From Parietaria judaica (Eukaryota; Streptophyta; Magnoliopsida; Rosales; Urticaceae): a stretch of DNA of 64,000 nucleotides. The DNA lies in NCBI GenBank assembly GCA_954871525.1, contig OX940861.1, positions 36,345,201-36,409,200 of the forward strand. The letters are read 5' to 3'. The position numbers and the translations under genes are program-made. Below, piece after piece: positions 47,438 to 57,135 of this stretch. The stretch's first letter is position 1, and the number at the start of each line of letters is the position of its first letter. Under the pieces are notes generated by a model. It was not told the origin of the DNA. It worked only from the letters and a program-made list of their open reading frames with translations, and ran no database searches.

Positions 47438-48001
47438 ATGTCTCGAAGAAGCGGCGGTAGTTCCGGGGGTCGAAGGGCGGCCAGGAATTTGCAACCCCAA
47501 TTTCTACAAGGGGGAACATCGGATACTTGTCCCGACGACTACATTCCCGTTAGGCTACCGGCAGAACTATTCACTTCCCCTCACAATCCAAATTATCCCG
47601 ACGATACAGTACGGTCTCTAAGACCTAGTCTAGTCCGGGCGGTGGCCCAGCACCACGCCAATCCCGACCGTGTGCCCCCAGAGTTGGTCGACGCGGTGTC
47701 TCAATGTAGGGGGGGAAATAACGATCCTTTTTTCAACCTCATGTTACGGGAAGGTGCCGAATACCGAGCTCAAGGTCCCGAAGGTGCCGATCCCGACGAA
47801 CCTCAAGGTCCCGAAGATGCCGATCCCGACCAAACCCAACGTCCCGACGATGCCGATCCCGACGACTATCAAACGCTGACCTCGATCCGTGGTTCAAATA
47901 TCGGGGTGTACCACCGCGGTTCTCCTCAACCTTCCAATCAAGATAGCGGTGAAGCCTCCGTTGCCCGTCCTCGACGAAGTCGACGTCCTTCTACCGGGTA
48001 A
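47438..48001 (+). CDS. hAT element first ORF, function unknown
   Basis: 187 codons starting MSRRSGGSSGGRRAARN. A basic Ser/Gly/Arg start is followed by a middle with LPAELFTSPHNP and LRPSLVRAVAQHH and three 11-residue repeats of the GPEDADPDQTQ type (47773-47871). It ends in a basic RPRRSRRPSTG. The stop coincides with a plausible donor CCGG|GTAATAAC, so this may be the first exon of the transposase, with a BED-finger exon formerly following. No TATA box was assigned. Whether it is translated separately is unknown. Confidence 0.55.
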   Translation: MSRRSGGSSGGRRAARNLQPQFLQGGTSDTCPDDYIPVRLPAELFTSPHNPNYPDDTVRSLRPSLVRAVAQHHANPDRVPPELVDAVSQCRGGNNDPFFNLMLREGAEYRAQGPEGADPDEPQGPEDADPDQTQRPDDADPDDYQTLTSIRGSNIGVYHRGSPQPSNQDSGEASVARPRRSRRPSTG

Positions 48002-48181
48002 TAACCTTTAATCCTTTTTTTATTTCATTTATTATTAATTTTTTATTAATTAATAAGTTAGTACTTAATAATAAATAATAATTAATAATTAATAATTAAT
48101 AAGTAGTAAATAATAATTGAAAAAATAATTGAAAAAAAATAATTAATTTTTAATAATTAATAATTATTAAATAATAATCAC

Positions 48182-48435
48182 TTGAAAGTCTTAGTATGCT
48201 CTGTGGTTGCGGTTCCGACTGATCTTCCACATCAGAAACGATTTTCTTGAGATTTAATTATCATTTAATCATATTATCTTAATTAATTAATTTCGTTTAA
48301 TTTTTTTTACGGTGTATATTATAGTTTAATTATTTTAGTTTAATTAATTAATTTGTCACGTCTCTTGAAAGTCTTAGTATGCTCTGTGGTTGCGGTTCCG
48401 ACTGATCTTCCACATCAGAAACGATTTTCTTGATA
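48182..48435. repeat. Duplicated 70-bp cassette in the hAT element
   Basis: Two near-identical direct copies, at about 48182-48252 and 48362-48434, start CTTGAAAGTCTTAGTATGCT and end GAAACGATTTTCTTGA. They contain the small inverted repeat CTGAT/ATCAG. Both are GC-richer than the AT-rich spacer between them. Confidence 0.9.
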
Positions 48436-48549
48436 TTTAATAAGTTAACGGGATTAAAAATGGTAATTTGTATGTGTGGTGATTATTATAAAGTTCTTAA
48501 TGGAATACGGTGTCTTAGAAAGATTGGTTTTTAAATAAGGTTTACTTTG

Positions 48550-48690
48550 CAATCTCCTCCAAGCTAGCCTGGGAACCTCGGGGAGTTCTGTCTAGAAAAG
48601 CTTGGGCCTAAAGCGAGATCATAGCATCCTTTCCAGTCGATCTGGCCGTGGAACCTCGGGGAGTTCCGTCAAAAAGAGCTTGATAATGAT
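48550..48690. repeat. Duplicated GGAACCTCGGGGAGTT cassette in the hAT element
   Basis: Two imperfect copies, at about 48570-48610 and 48650-48690, of GGAACCTCGGGGAGTTC-GTC followed by A-rich sequence and AGCTTG. Non-coding. Confidence 0.8.
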
Positions 48691-48762
48691 TTCCACACAT
48701 AGAAAATACCATTTTTAATTTCGTTAACTCTTTTAACTAACTATATGAAATTTAATTAATTA

Positions 48763-50238
48763 ATGAAATTTAACGTTGCTTTTACCACCGACTTGTGGAG
48801 CGGTCCGAGTCTTAACGACTATTTGAGTCTGACCGCCCATTACGTCGACGAGAATTGGGATCCATGTCAAAAACTTTTAAACATGTCACCATTCGAGTGT
48901 CGCCATACCGGCAAAAACATTTCCGATAAATTAATAGAATTATTCAATGATTGGTGTTTGCAAAATCGTATCATTTCTATTACGTTAGACAATGCCGCAA
49001 ACAATAACGCCGCTATTACTATCTTAGAAAATAGTTTGCCCGGTTCTCCTTTTCGTAATATTTTACATCAAAAATGTGCTTGTCACATCATTAATTTAAT
49101 TGCTAGAACGGGGGAACGAAATATTTCAGGGCACGTTGACAAAATACGCGGCGTTGTCGATTGGATCCGGCATTCTCAAACCGTTGTTAGGTGGAGACGA
49201 TTTTGTAAAGAGCACAATCATAAAGCTAATAAGTTTGGTTTAGACAACAATACACGATGGAACTCTACATATCTAATGCTTTCAGTTGTTTGTAGACAGA
49301 GATTACCGTTAAGCGCTTTCCTCCTCACCGAACTAGAGGCCTCGGAGCGGATCACGGAGGCAGAATGGGAAATGGCCCAGAAATTCACCCAATTCCTCAA
49401 ACCCTTTTACGCTGTTACTTTAAATTTTTCAAACCAAAGACAACCTTCCTTGAATCATGGTCTTTCGGGTCTTTACGAAATTACAAACACTTTTTCTGAA
49501 TTCGCAAACGACCCTGTTATTTCGCCCATGATTGAGGGAATGGTTGCAAAATTCAAAAGTTATTGGGATCCACCCCCTTTTTCGTATTGTTTCGGTGCTA
49601 TCTTGGATCCCCGTATTATGTTTACATTCGGGCCTTTGATGTCAGCAATCGGGACAAACTTAGGGGTGGATTACACTGATTATATTAAGGTTGTTAATGA
49701 AGCTTTTTATGAAATTTACAGTGAATACGACCGGCGGTTCCCACAGTTCAACGTGGAGGCGGAGCAAAGGGCAGTTATGGAAAGCCCAACCAAGACCGGC
49801 CTAGCATTTGTCCGGAGACTGAAGCAAAGACTGGATCGCGGAGAAGCATCGGGATCCGGTACGCCACCGACACGAGCGGAGGAAACGGACGGTGCCCCGC
49901 AAGAACTGAAGCGGTACTACGGCCTGCGGATCGACGAGGACTCCGTCGAGTTCGATGTGATTGGATGGTGGAAGAATCAACGGGAAAGATTCCCGATATT
50001 GGCGAGAATGGCGAGGGATATACTGTCCATCCCCATTTCCAGCGTTGCTTCGGAGAGCGCGTTCAGCTCGGCTCAGCATATAATCGACGACCGGAGGGCG
50101 TCAACAACTCCCACACACCTGGAGCAAGCGGTGGTGTTGAACGATTGGATGTTCCGCAACCCCACCATCGCCCAACGGTCCGAGCCAACGGAGCTAGAGC
50201 TTATGTCGCAAAGGTTTAACGACTGGTTCCCCGAGTGA
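48763..50238 (+). CDS. hAT transposase, RNase H-like core and hATC dimerisation domain
   Basis: 491 uninterrupted codons beginning MKFNVAFTTDLWSG. The RNase H-like core shows Asp10 in TTDLWS and Asp76 in TLDNAANN. It also has the family landmarks HQKCACHIINLI, NNTRWNSTYLML and WEMAQKFTQFLKPF, then the hATC dimerisation block (VIGWWKNQRERFPILARMAR, DILSIPISSVASESAFSSA, RRASTTPTHLEQAVVLNDWM) near the C-terminus. Closest to the plant RICESLEEPER/Tam3-Ac group. The BED zinc finger that should precede the core is missing and no clear acceptor lies before 48763, so the N-terminal part seems deleted. No internal stops, which suggests recent activity. Confidence 0.9.
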   Translation: MKFNVAFTTDLWSGPSLNDYLSLTAHYVDENWDPCQKLLNMSPFECRHTGKNISDKLIELFNDWCLQNRIISITLDNAANNNAAITILENSLPGSPFRNILHQKCACHIINLIARTGERNISGHVDKIRGVVDWIRHSQTVVRWRRFCKEHNHKANKFGLDNNTRWNSTYLMLSVVCRQRLPLSAFLLTELEASERITEAEWEMAQKFTQFLKPFYAVTLNFSNQRQPSLNHGLSGLYEITNTFSEFANDPVISPMIEGMVAKFKSYWDPPPFSYCFGAILDPRIMFTFGPLMSAIGTNLGVDYTDYIKVVNEAFYEIYSEYDRRFPQFNVEAEQRAVMESPTKTGLAFVRRLKQRLDRGEASGSGTPPTRAEETDGAPQELKRYYGLRIDEDSVEFDVIGWWKNQRERFPILARMARDILSIPISSVASESAFSSAQHIIDDRRASTTPTHLEQAVVLNDWMFRNPTIAQRSEPTELELMSQRFNDWFPE

Positions 50239-50704
50239 CGCAATGTAAACGCCAATATGATGTGCTCTTTCCTCTCTTGGTTTTATGTCCCTAAGGAGGG
50301 TTTTACAAGAGAGGTTTTAGTGAGGCATCTTGTAATATTTACACTGAATATTTACAACTTCTTCCACCATATTGTAATATTCACAATGAATAATACAACT
50401 TTTTTTTTAATATCTTGTTTTATCATATTTACTTATTTATTTTAGAATTTTAATAATTATTAATATGGTACACATTAATACTTATTAACATATATTACAA
50501 CTTAAAAATTAACTTATAAATTAAAATTAATAATATGTTACACAATAATAACATACTAAAATATTAATTTTGAAATAAATAAAGTTTAAATAATAAGTTT
50601 ACATAATTTAATACTTAAATTCGGATAAAAACTAATAAAATTAAACATTGGAAACAAAAAATAACTTTTGCCGCAGCCCTTTTTTTGGTCCTTCCTCGCT
50701 AAAT

Positions 50705-50805
50705 CGCGACCACGTCGCGACGCATCGCGACCAGCCAAGCCACGACGCATCGCGACGTCCCTGCTCGCGATTTTGGCGACTTTCGTCGCGATTGGTCGCG
50801 ACGTG
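50705..50805. promoter_or_regulatory. Right subterminal GTCGCGACG motif cluster of the hAT element
   Basis: CACGTCGCGACGCATCGCGACC and related words, inverse to the left cluster, lie within 120 bp of the right terminus. Confidence 0.7.
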
Positions 50806-50911
50806 AGCGTGTGCAGCTCTACTTCCATGCAAGAACCTATGAATTTTGCTCACCACTGAAATATACCAATGATAATGCCTAGTGAATTTGGTCGCATAAT
50901 GTATAAATATT

Positions 50912-50913
50912 TC

Positions 50914-50948
<35 letters not shown>

Positions 50949-50952
50949 TTTC
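50912..50952. repeat. (TTTA)n microsatellite
   Basis: About ten tetranucleotide repeats just outside the hAT element. Confidence 0.95.
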
Positions 50953-51313
50953 CGTCCTCATTCAACCTCTTTGATATCATAGAAGAACCATTGAGTTAAT
51001 TCTTGACATCTTATAGAGTCAACGATAAAGTTATGTTGTGTAATGATCACATTGAATTGAACAATAGTTATGTTGTAACTTGTATTATTAAAATGGAAAG
51101 CACTGAGTAAAATTAGGGACATGAGCACTCACTCAAGTTGAAAGAGATTGACATTTTTTCTTGGCTTTATTCAATTCATTCATTCCAATATGTTATTTTG
51201 ACATTTCGATGCAATACATTTTTCAATGACGATCCACGAAAAAAAATGTATAAATAAATATTTTTTTTTTCTTCGAGTATTTGAGAACGTGAATCAATGA
51301 TAATTCCAAGACC

Positions 51314-51412
51314 TTAAATAAGAACTCGATAGTAAGAGCCATATGGCTCTTACTATCAAGTTCTTATTTAAAATAAGAGTCATTTGAGTCAAATGACTAG
51401 TAATTTACTAGT
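51314..51412. repeat. Cluster of three consecutive palindromes
   Basis: A 58-bp palindrome (51314-51371, one mismatch, centre GCCATATGGC) is followed by a perfect 19-bp one (51379-51397) and a perfect 17-bp one (51396-51412). The first would form a 29-bp hairpin stem without a loop. Confidence 0.9.
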
Positions 51413-51999
51413 AAGAGTTAGTTGAATCAATAAGATATGTGTGTGAGGATTTTAAAAAAATTATATTTGTTTAGAATTTACAAATTCATAAAACATTCAA
51501 ATTAAGCAACTTGACTCACAATATAATATCACCGTTATCACGAATAGAAAACAAAATTTTCATTTAATAATTAAATTAACAATGAAAAAAAATCCTGTAT
51601 TTTGATAGGACTTGCAAAGTCTAATTAACTATATGAATTTTGTTAACTTATGACATATATATATATATCAATAAGATCATTAACGTTGTATGATTTAGAG
51701 ATTATTTGTTGTGTTTTCTAGCGATAATAGTATAATTTTCACACTTATATAGAAACTAAAAAGTGCTACTCATCAATCAGTTATATAAAGAGACCAATCG
51801 TTTCAGTTAAGGGTTTACTTCTTGACTGTCAGGGTCAGCTCATGTACTATGGTTATATATATATAATTAGAAATAAAATAGTTTGTAGCATAATACTCAA
51901 TCTTATATAAAATTTGTCGGAATAATATCCGAAGACAACAAAATAATACCAAAGACCGATTTCATCCATATCGAATTAGCGTTTATTAAGCTAGATAGA

Positions 52000-52866
52000 T
52001 GTTGAGGGCGATTTGCACCACCCTTCTTAGTCACAAGAATAATCGAAAGAACACAATAATGATATGAACACGAATATTCCTGATTTATTATATTCCCGAA
52101 AAGGACTCGGTTTTTCCCGTTTGATAGCTGGGCAATTGAAGGAAAAGGATATGATTTGATGCCGCACCTCGCCGGCTTCAGCGAGGCTGCCTACGTACCC
52201 GGTATACCGGGATCAGGTCATCACGTAGTTCAATGTGGTTGGCGTTCTCTTTCTTCTTTCTCTCTTTCTTTCTTCTTTCTTTTTGGTTTCTCTTGGTGGT
52301 TTCTCTTAGCCGAATCTCCACTCACTCTCTCCTGGCCGAATCTCTTTTCCTGGGATCATTCCTCCCCCCTCCTTTAATGAGGTCTACGTATGTATTTATA
52401 GGCTTAGGGTTTCTCAATTCCCCCTTCTTCTTGTTCCTTGAATCTCGCTTTTATAGAGCTTACATTTGCCTTCTCACGTCTTTCCCGCCTTTTGTCGCAT
52501 CCAATCACTAGCTTGTCTAGGAGTGATTTGAGGAAAGCATGGTTAACCCATGCTCTGCGTCATTCTAGGGCAGTTGGCCACAGTGAGTAGGTAGGATCGG
52601 CATGGGCGTCATTAAATGCACATCTCGTCAGTTGTCATTCGGCTCTGCACGCCTCGCTGTCGATGCCTTTCGTCGAGGCGCGATGGAGTACTTCGTCGCA
52701 GTTCGCTTTTACCCTAGTCAGACTTCATCGCGGATTAACCCTCCTCGAGGATGCTCCTTGGTTGACCATCGGTCAACGAACCTCCTTGCCTTCGCCTTAC
52801 GTCATTTTTGGGACAAAACGACAAGAGTTGTATTAGGGATGGATTTGACCAAATCCGACCTTAACA
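52000..52866 (+). repeat. 5' LTR of the minisatellite retroelement
   Basis: TG...CA borders. Contains GCCTACGTACCC ... GATCAGGTCATCACGTAGTTC, a conserved segment also found near 57430. The last 195 bases are nearly identical to 56255-56449, and the whole resembles the solo LTR at 63012-63774. Confidence 0.88.
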
Positions 52867-52876
52867 GTTAGTCTCC

Positions 52877-52908
52877 CATTTTATCAAGTGTATACACTTG
52901 GTAAAATG
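52877..52908 (+). repeat. 32-bp palindrome directly behind the 5' LTR
   Basis: Two 16-base arms around CAAGTGTA/TACACTTG with one wobble-type mismatch. It lies 10 bases after the LTR, where a primer-binding site would be expected. No TGG-starting tRNA complement is visible there. Confidence 0.8.
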
Positions 52909-53124
52909 AAAGACGAGTGTAACGGTGAACTGTCAAGGATGTTTGCGAACTCCGTCGACCACTTTAGTTGACGCGGTTACCCCGAGAAACTTTGTCAGAG
53001 AACCTCATCATAGTCTGTTGATTGGTGGATTCCGTTCGGAGAATCTTGCTGAGTTGTAACCGGTTTCGTTGGGTGAAGCATCTTTCCAGGTGATGACATT
53101 TTCTTTGACAAGCTCCTCGCGACG

Positions 53125-53665
53125 ACGAGCTCGCTTATAGCGACAAACTCCTCGCAGCCACGAACTTCTCTGTGCGATGAACTCTTCGGCGACAAGCTTG
53201 CTTATAGCGACGAACTCATCGCAGCAATGAACTTCTTCCAGCGCTAGTCTTCTTCGTCAAGCTCTTCGCGACGACGAGCTCGCTTATAGCGACGAACTCA
53301 TCGCAGCGATGAACTTCTTCCAGCGATTGTCTTCTTCGTCAAGCTCTTCGCGACGACGAGCTCGCTTATAGCGACGAACTCATCGCAGCGATGAACTTCT
53401 TCCAGCGATTGTCTTCTTTGTCTTGCTTTTTGCGACGACGCGCTCGCTTATAGCGACGAACTCATTGCAGCGATGAACTTCTTCCAGCGATAGTCTTCTT
53501 CGTCAAGCTCTTCGCGACGACGAGCTCGCTTATAGCGACGAACTCATTGCAGCGATGAACTTCTTCCAGCGATTGTCTTCTTTGTCTCGCTTTTCGCGAC
53601 GACGAGCTCGCTTATAGCGACGAACTCATCGCAGCGATGAACTTCTTCCAGCGATTGTCTCCTCG
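53125..53665 (+). repeat. 82-bp tandem array
   Basis: The core GCTTATAGCGACGAACTC recurs at 53200, 53282, 53364, 53446, 53528 and 53610, exactly 82 apart, after one shorter leading unit at 53133. Units also contain GATGAACTTCTTCCAGCGA. Confidence 0.95.
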
Positions 53666-53744
53666 CGATGACGATGCCAATGTCACAGATGCAGTATTCT
53701 TTGCCTTGCTCATGACTAACTCTTTATTTCACTTTGCTTTTCTT

Positions 53745-53880
53745 CGCTGATCCTCGAAGTTGACGATCGCTTCGTCGGCTCCTTGTGTGGTTATGTCGCC
53801 GAGCTATTTCTTCACTAATCCTCGAAGTTGCCGATCGCTTCGTCGGCTCTTTGTGTGGTTATGTCGCCGAGCTATTTCTT
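53745..53880 (+). repeat. 67-bp tandem duplication
   Basis: Two copies of a segment running from AATCCTCGAAGTTGCCGATC-like sequence to GTCGCCGAGCTATTTCTTC. Confidence 0.85.
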
Positions 53881-54304
53881 CTCCTTGTCGTGTTTCCTTT
53901 ATTCTTCTCGCTGTGTGTTGTTCTCAGGTTCTCCTTCGAAAGTTGGCGTGGTTCCCTGGTCATGAGCCAGAGTACTCGGTCGTCATAGAGGACTTCGTTG
54001 GCGATGTCATTCGCCGATGAGAGTTGATGCGGCCCAGGCATCGTTGATTTTTCATCGAGAGATTTTCCTTGTTTATTTAAACTCTGAAAACACTGTAATA
54101 TATACTTCGAAGATAAAATGGGGGAAGAGAGTATCCTGATTCAAATTCGTCACCTCGCTTTCTGTTTGTTTGAAGAATCACCTATCGTTCCTTGGCATGT
54201 GTGTCGTCGTCGGTCATCACGCCTTACTCTGTTGTATAAGAGGAAAATTCGTGCTCGTCGGAAAGGAGTGTCCCTCCAGATGGCACGTTGGTCGTGATCG
54301 AGGA

Positions 54305-55305
54305 TCACTGTTTTTGGCACTCTCGCCTCTTTTTATTCTCGGCACTCTCGCCGTAGGCACTCTCGCCTTTTGTTTGGGCTCTCTCGCCTCTTTTATCTAG
54401 GCACTCTCGCCGTTTTGGGTTTGCTCGGCACCCTTGCCGTAGGCACTCTCGCCTCTTTTATCTCGGCACTCTCGCCTTTTGTTTGGCTCTCTCGCCTATT
54501 TTATCTCAGCACTCTCGCCTCTTTTATCTCGGCACTCTCTCCGTAGGCACTCTCGCCTTTTGTTTGGGCTCTCTCGCCTCTTTTATCTCGGCACTATCGC
54601 CGTAGGCACTCTCGCATTTTTATTGCTCGGCACTCTCGCCGTGGTTAATGTTTGTGGGTGTCGATGGGCTTTATCGGGGATGCCGATTAGTTTCCAGGAT
54701 CCCATAGGCACTCTCGCCTTTTAGCTTGGCACTCTCGCCATTTTTGCTCGGCACTCTCGCCGTAGGCTCTCTCGCCTTTCATTTTGGGCACTCTCGCCTC
54801 TTTTATTTTCTCGGCACTCTCGCCGATTTCGGCTTGCTCGGCACCCTAGCCGTATTTTTATTTTCTCGGCACTCTCGCCGGTTTCGGCTTGCTCGGCACC
54901 CTAGCCGTATTTTTTATTTTCTCGGCACTCTCGCCGGTTTGGGCTTGCTCGGCACCCTAGCCGAATTTTTTATTTTCTCGGCACTCTCGCCGGTTTGGGC
55001 TTGCTCGGTACCCTAGTCGTATTTTTTTATTTTCTCTGCACTCTCGCCGATTTGGGCTTGCTCGGCACCCTAGCCGTATTTTTTATTTTCTCGGCACTCT
55101 CGCCGGTTTGACCTTCCTCGGCACCCTAGCCGTATTTTTTTATTTTCTCGGCATTCTCGCCGGTTTAGGCTTGCTCGGCACCCTAGCCGTATATTTTTAT
55201 TTTCTCGGCACTCTCGCCGGTTTGGGCTTGCTAGGCACCCTAGCCGTATTTTTTATTTTCTCGGCACTCTCGCCGGTTTGGGCTTGCTCGGCACCCTAGC
55301 CGTAT
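54305..55305 (+). repeat. GGCACTCTCGCC array, 56-57-bp higher-order unit
   Basis: The left half is irregular (short GGCACTCTCGCC and GGCTCTCTCGCC words). From about 54865 the unit CTCGGCACTCTCGCCGG...GCTCGGCACCCTAGCCGTATTTT repeats every 56-57 bases (54865, 54921, 54977, 55034, 55090, 55147, 55204, 55260). Confidence 0.95.
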
Positions 55306-55364
55306 ATATATATGTATATATTTTTTTTTTGGCTTCATGGGCATGTTGGCCTCGTCTTCTTGCT

Positions 55365-56215
55365 TCTGGTCTAGCCTCGCCGACCGTCTTCTTGCTTCCG
55401 GTTTTGTTCACCGTCTTCTTTCCTCCGGTATCGTTCACCGTCTTCTTTCCTCCGGTCTCGTCGACCGTCTTCTTTCCTCCGGTATCGTTCACCGTCTTCT
55501 TTCTTCCGGTCTCATCGACCGTCTTTGAGCTTCCAGTCTCGTCGACCGTCTTCTTTCCTCCGGTATCGTTCACCGTCTTCTTTCCTCCGGTCTCATCGAC
55601 CGTCTTTGAGCTTCCAGTCTCGTCGACCGTCTTCTCGCCTCTAGCCTCGTCGACCGTCTTCTTGCTCCCGGTCTTGTCGACCGTCTTCTTTCCTCCTGTA
55701 TCGTTCACCGTCTTCTTTCCTCCGGTCTCGTCGACCGTCTTCTCGCTTCTGGTCTTGGCGACCATCTTCTTTCCTCCGGTCTTGGCGACCATCTTCTTGC
55801 TTCCGGTCTCGTCGACCATCTTCTTGCCTCCGGTCTCGTCGACCATCTTCTTGCCTCCGGTCTCGTCGACCATCTTCTTGTTTCCGGTCTCGTCGACCAT
55901 CTTCTTTCCTCCGGTCTTGGCGACCATCTTCTTGCTTCCGGTCTTGGCGACCATCTTCTTTCCTCCGGTCTTGGCGACCATCTTCTTGCTTCCGGTCTCG
56001 TCGACCATCTTCTCGCTTCTGGTCTTGGCGATCATCTTCATGCTTTTGGCCTTGTCGGCCGTCTTCCATCTTCTGGTCTTGTCGACCATCTTCATGCTCT
56101 TGGCCTTATTGGCCATCTTCGAGCTTCTGGTCTTGTCGACCATCTTCCAGCTTCTGGTCTTGTCGACCATCTTCATGCTCTTGGCCTTATCGGCCATCTT
56201 CGAGCTTCTTGTGGT
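55365..56215 (+). repeat. 27-bp tandem array, about 30 units
   Basis: Units of the form GTCTTCTTTCCTCCGGT followed by CTCGTCGACC, with TATCGTTCACC and CTTGGCGACC variants that occur in blocks. Because 27 is a multiple of three, both strands stay open for more than 330 codons. The predicted repeats (TVFFPPVS-type and KKTVDETGG-type) have no known homologue to me and are probably not proteins. Confidence 0.95.
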
Positions 56216-56254
56216 GACGTCTCCGTTGATCCTCGAAGATGGTCTCCGGTTGGT

Positions 56255-56449
56255 GTCGAGGCGCAATGGAGTACTTCGTCGCAGTTCGCTTTTACCCTAG
56301 TCAGACTTCATCGCGGATTAACCCTCCTCGAGGATGCTCCTTGGTTGACCATCGGTCAACGAACCTCCTTGCCTTCGCCTTACGTCGTTTTTGGGACAAA
56401 ACGACACGAGTTGTATTAGGGATGAATTTGACCAAATCCGACCTTAACA
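56255..56449 (+). repeat. Truncated 3' LTR
   Basis: 195 bases collinear with 52672-52866, starting abruptly at GTCGAGGCGC after the 27-bp array. About 670 bases of the LTR and the polypurine tract are absent. Confidence 0.88.
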
Positions 56450-56454
56450 ATAGA

Positions 56455-57135
56455 CGTGCATCTTTAGTTTAAATAAGTTTAACAATTAATATTTTCATAA
56501 TTTAATTAGACATCCATGTATTCACTGTATAACATATCATCATTGATATGGACGAAATTAACTTCAATACACTTTCTTTTTCTTTTCTTTTTTTAATCAT
56601 CAGATACTGTTTCGCAATAAAAAGAGATTGACAACATGACCATGCACTCATTATAATTATATAAAATTATGTAAATATCTACTATTATTAGAATTTTGTA
56701 AATAAAAATCTAAAGAATTAGTTAGTAGAAGTTAAGTCAGAGGAGGTTAGTCAGCGTCTACGTGGACTTTTGGCAGCCGTCCAAAAGCCTTCCAAACGAA
56801 CCTGATTGGCTCACACAGATAATGCGGTAGCCGATGGGTCCCACGAAAGTGGCCACTAGCGTAAGCCAAACACGTGCTCTCTTATTTGAAAGACACGTGG
56901 CTAGAGGATGTTGACTACGGTAATGGAGGGATTAAAGTTGAGTTTAATTAAAATTAATGATTGACGTTTAATATTAGTTTAGACTTGATTAGTGGGGCTT
57001 TCTTTATCACTCTATTTTATTCCTCAGTCGCCTTGCCGACATTTTATCTCTGAATATGTCCATTTACTTTTTTTTTATCTTTTTTATTGCTTTTTTTTTT
57101 TTATTAATTCCTTGTTTATCTTTTGATTTGTCATG
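56455..57135. other. AT-rich flank with a GC-richer CACGTG-containing stretch
   Basis: 56740-56940 contains CACGTG and CCACGTGGCT-type words, like a plant promoter G-box region. No gene start follows. It may be a decapitated promoter or repeat. Confidence 0.3.

Larger units (their letters stand above)
46904..50821 (+). mobile_element. hAT transposon, 3.9 kb
   Basis: The terminal inverted repeats are TAGAGCTGCACA and TGTGCAGCTCTA. A perfect 8-bp duplication CTTCCATG lies at 46896-46903 and 50822-50829. Both ends carry clusters of GTCGCGACG motifs. It encodes a proline/aspartate-rich first ORF and a transposase catalytic ORF separated by an AT-rich region with duplicated cassettes. Confidence 0.95.
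52000..56449 (+). mobile_element. Non-coding LTR retroelement with minisatellite interior
   Basis: Begins TGTTGAGGGCG and ends GACCTTAACA. A perfect 5-bp duplication ATAGA lies at 51995-51999 and 56450-56454. The 5' LTR is 867 bp; the 3' LTR is reduced to its last 195 bp. No gag, pol or envelope-like ORF is recognisable. The interior is dominated by three unrelated GC-rich arrays with periods of 82, 56-57 and 27 bp. It belongs to the large non-autonomous LTR (LARD-like) class and would depend on proteins in trans. Confidence 0.88.

Noticed and set aside
55253..56300. Two overlapping 330-340-codon genes on opposite strands
   Set aside because: Both are products of a 27-bp array whose unit is a multiple of three; no start context, domain or codon bias supports either.
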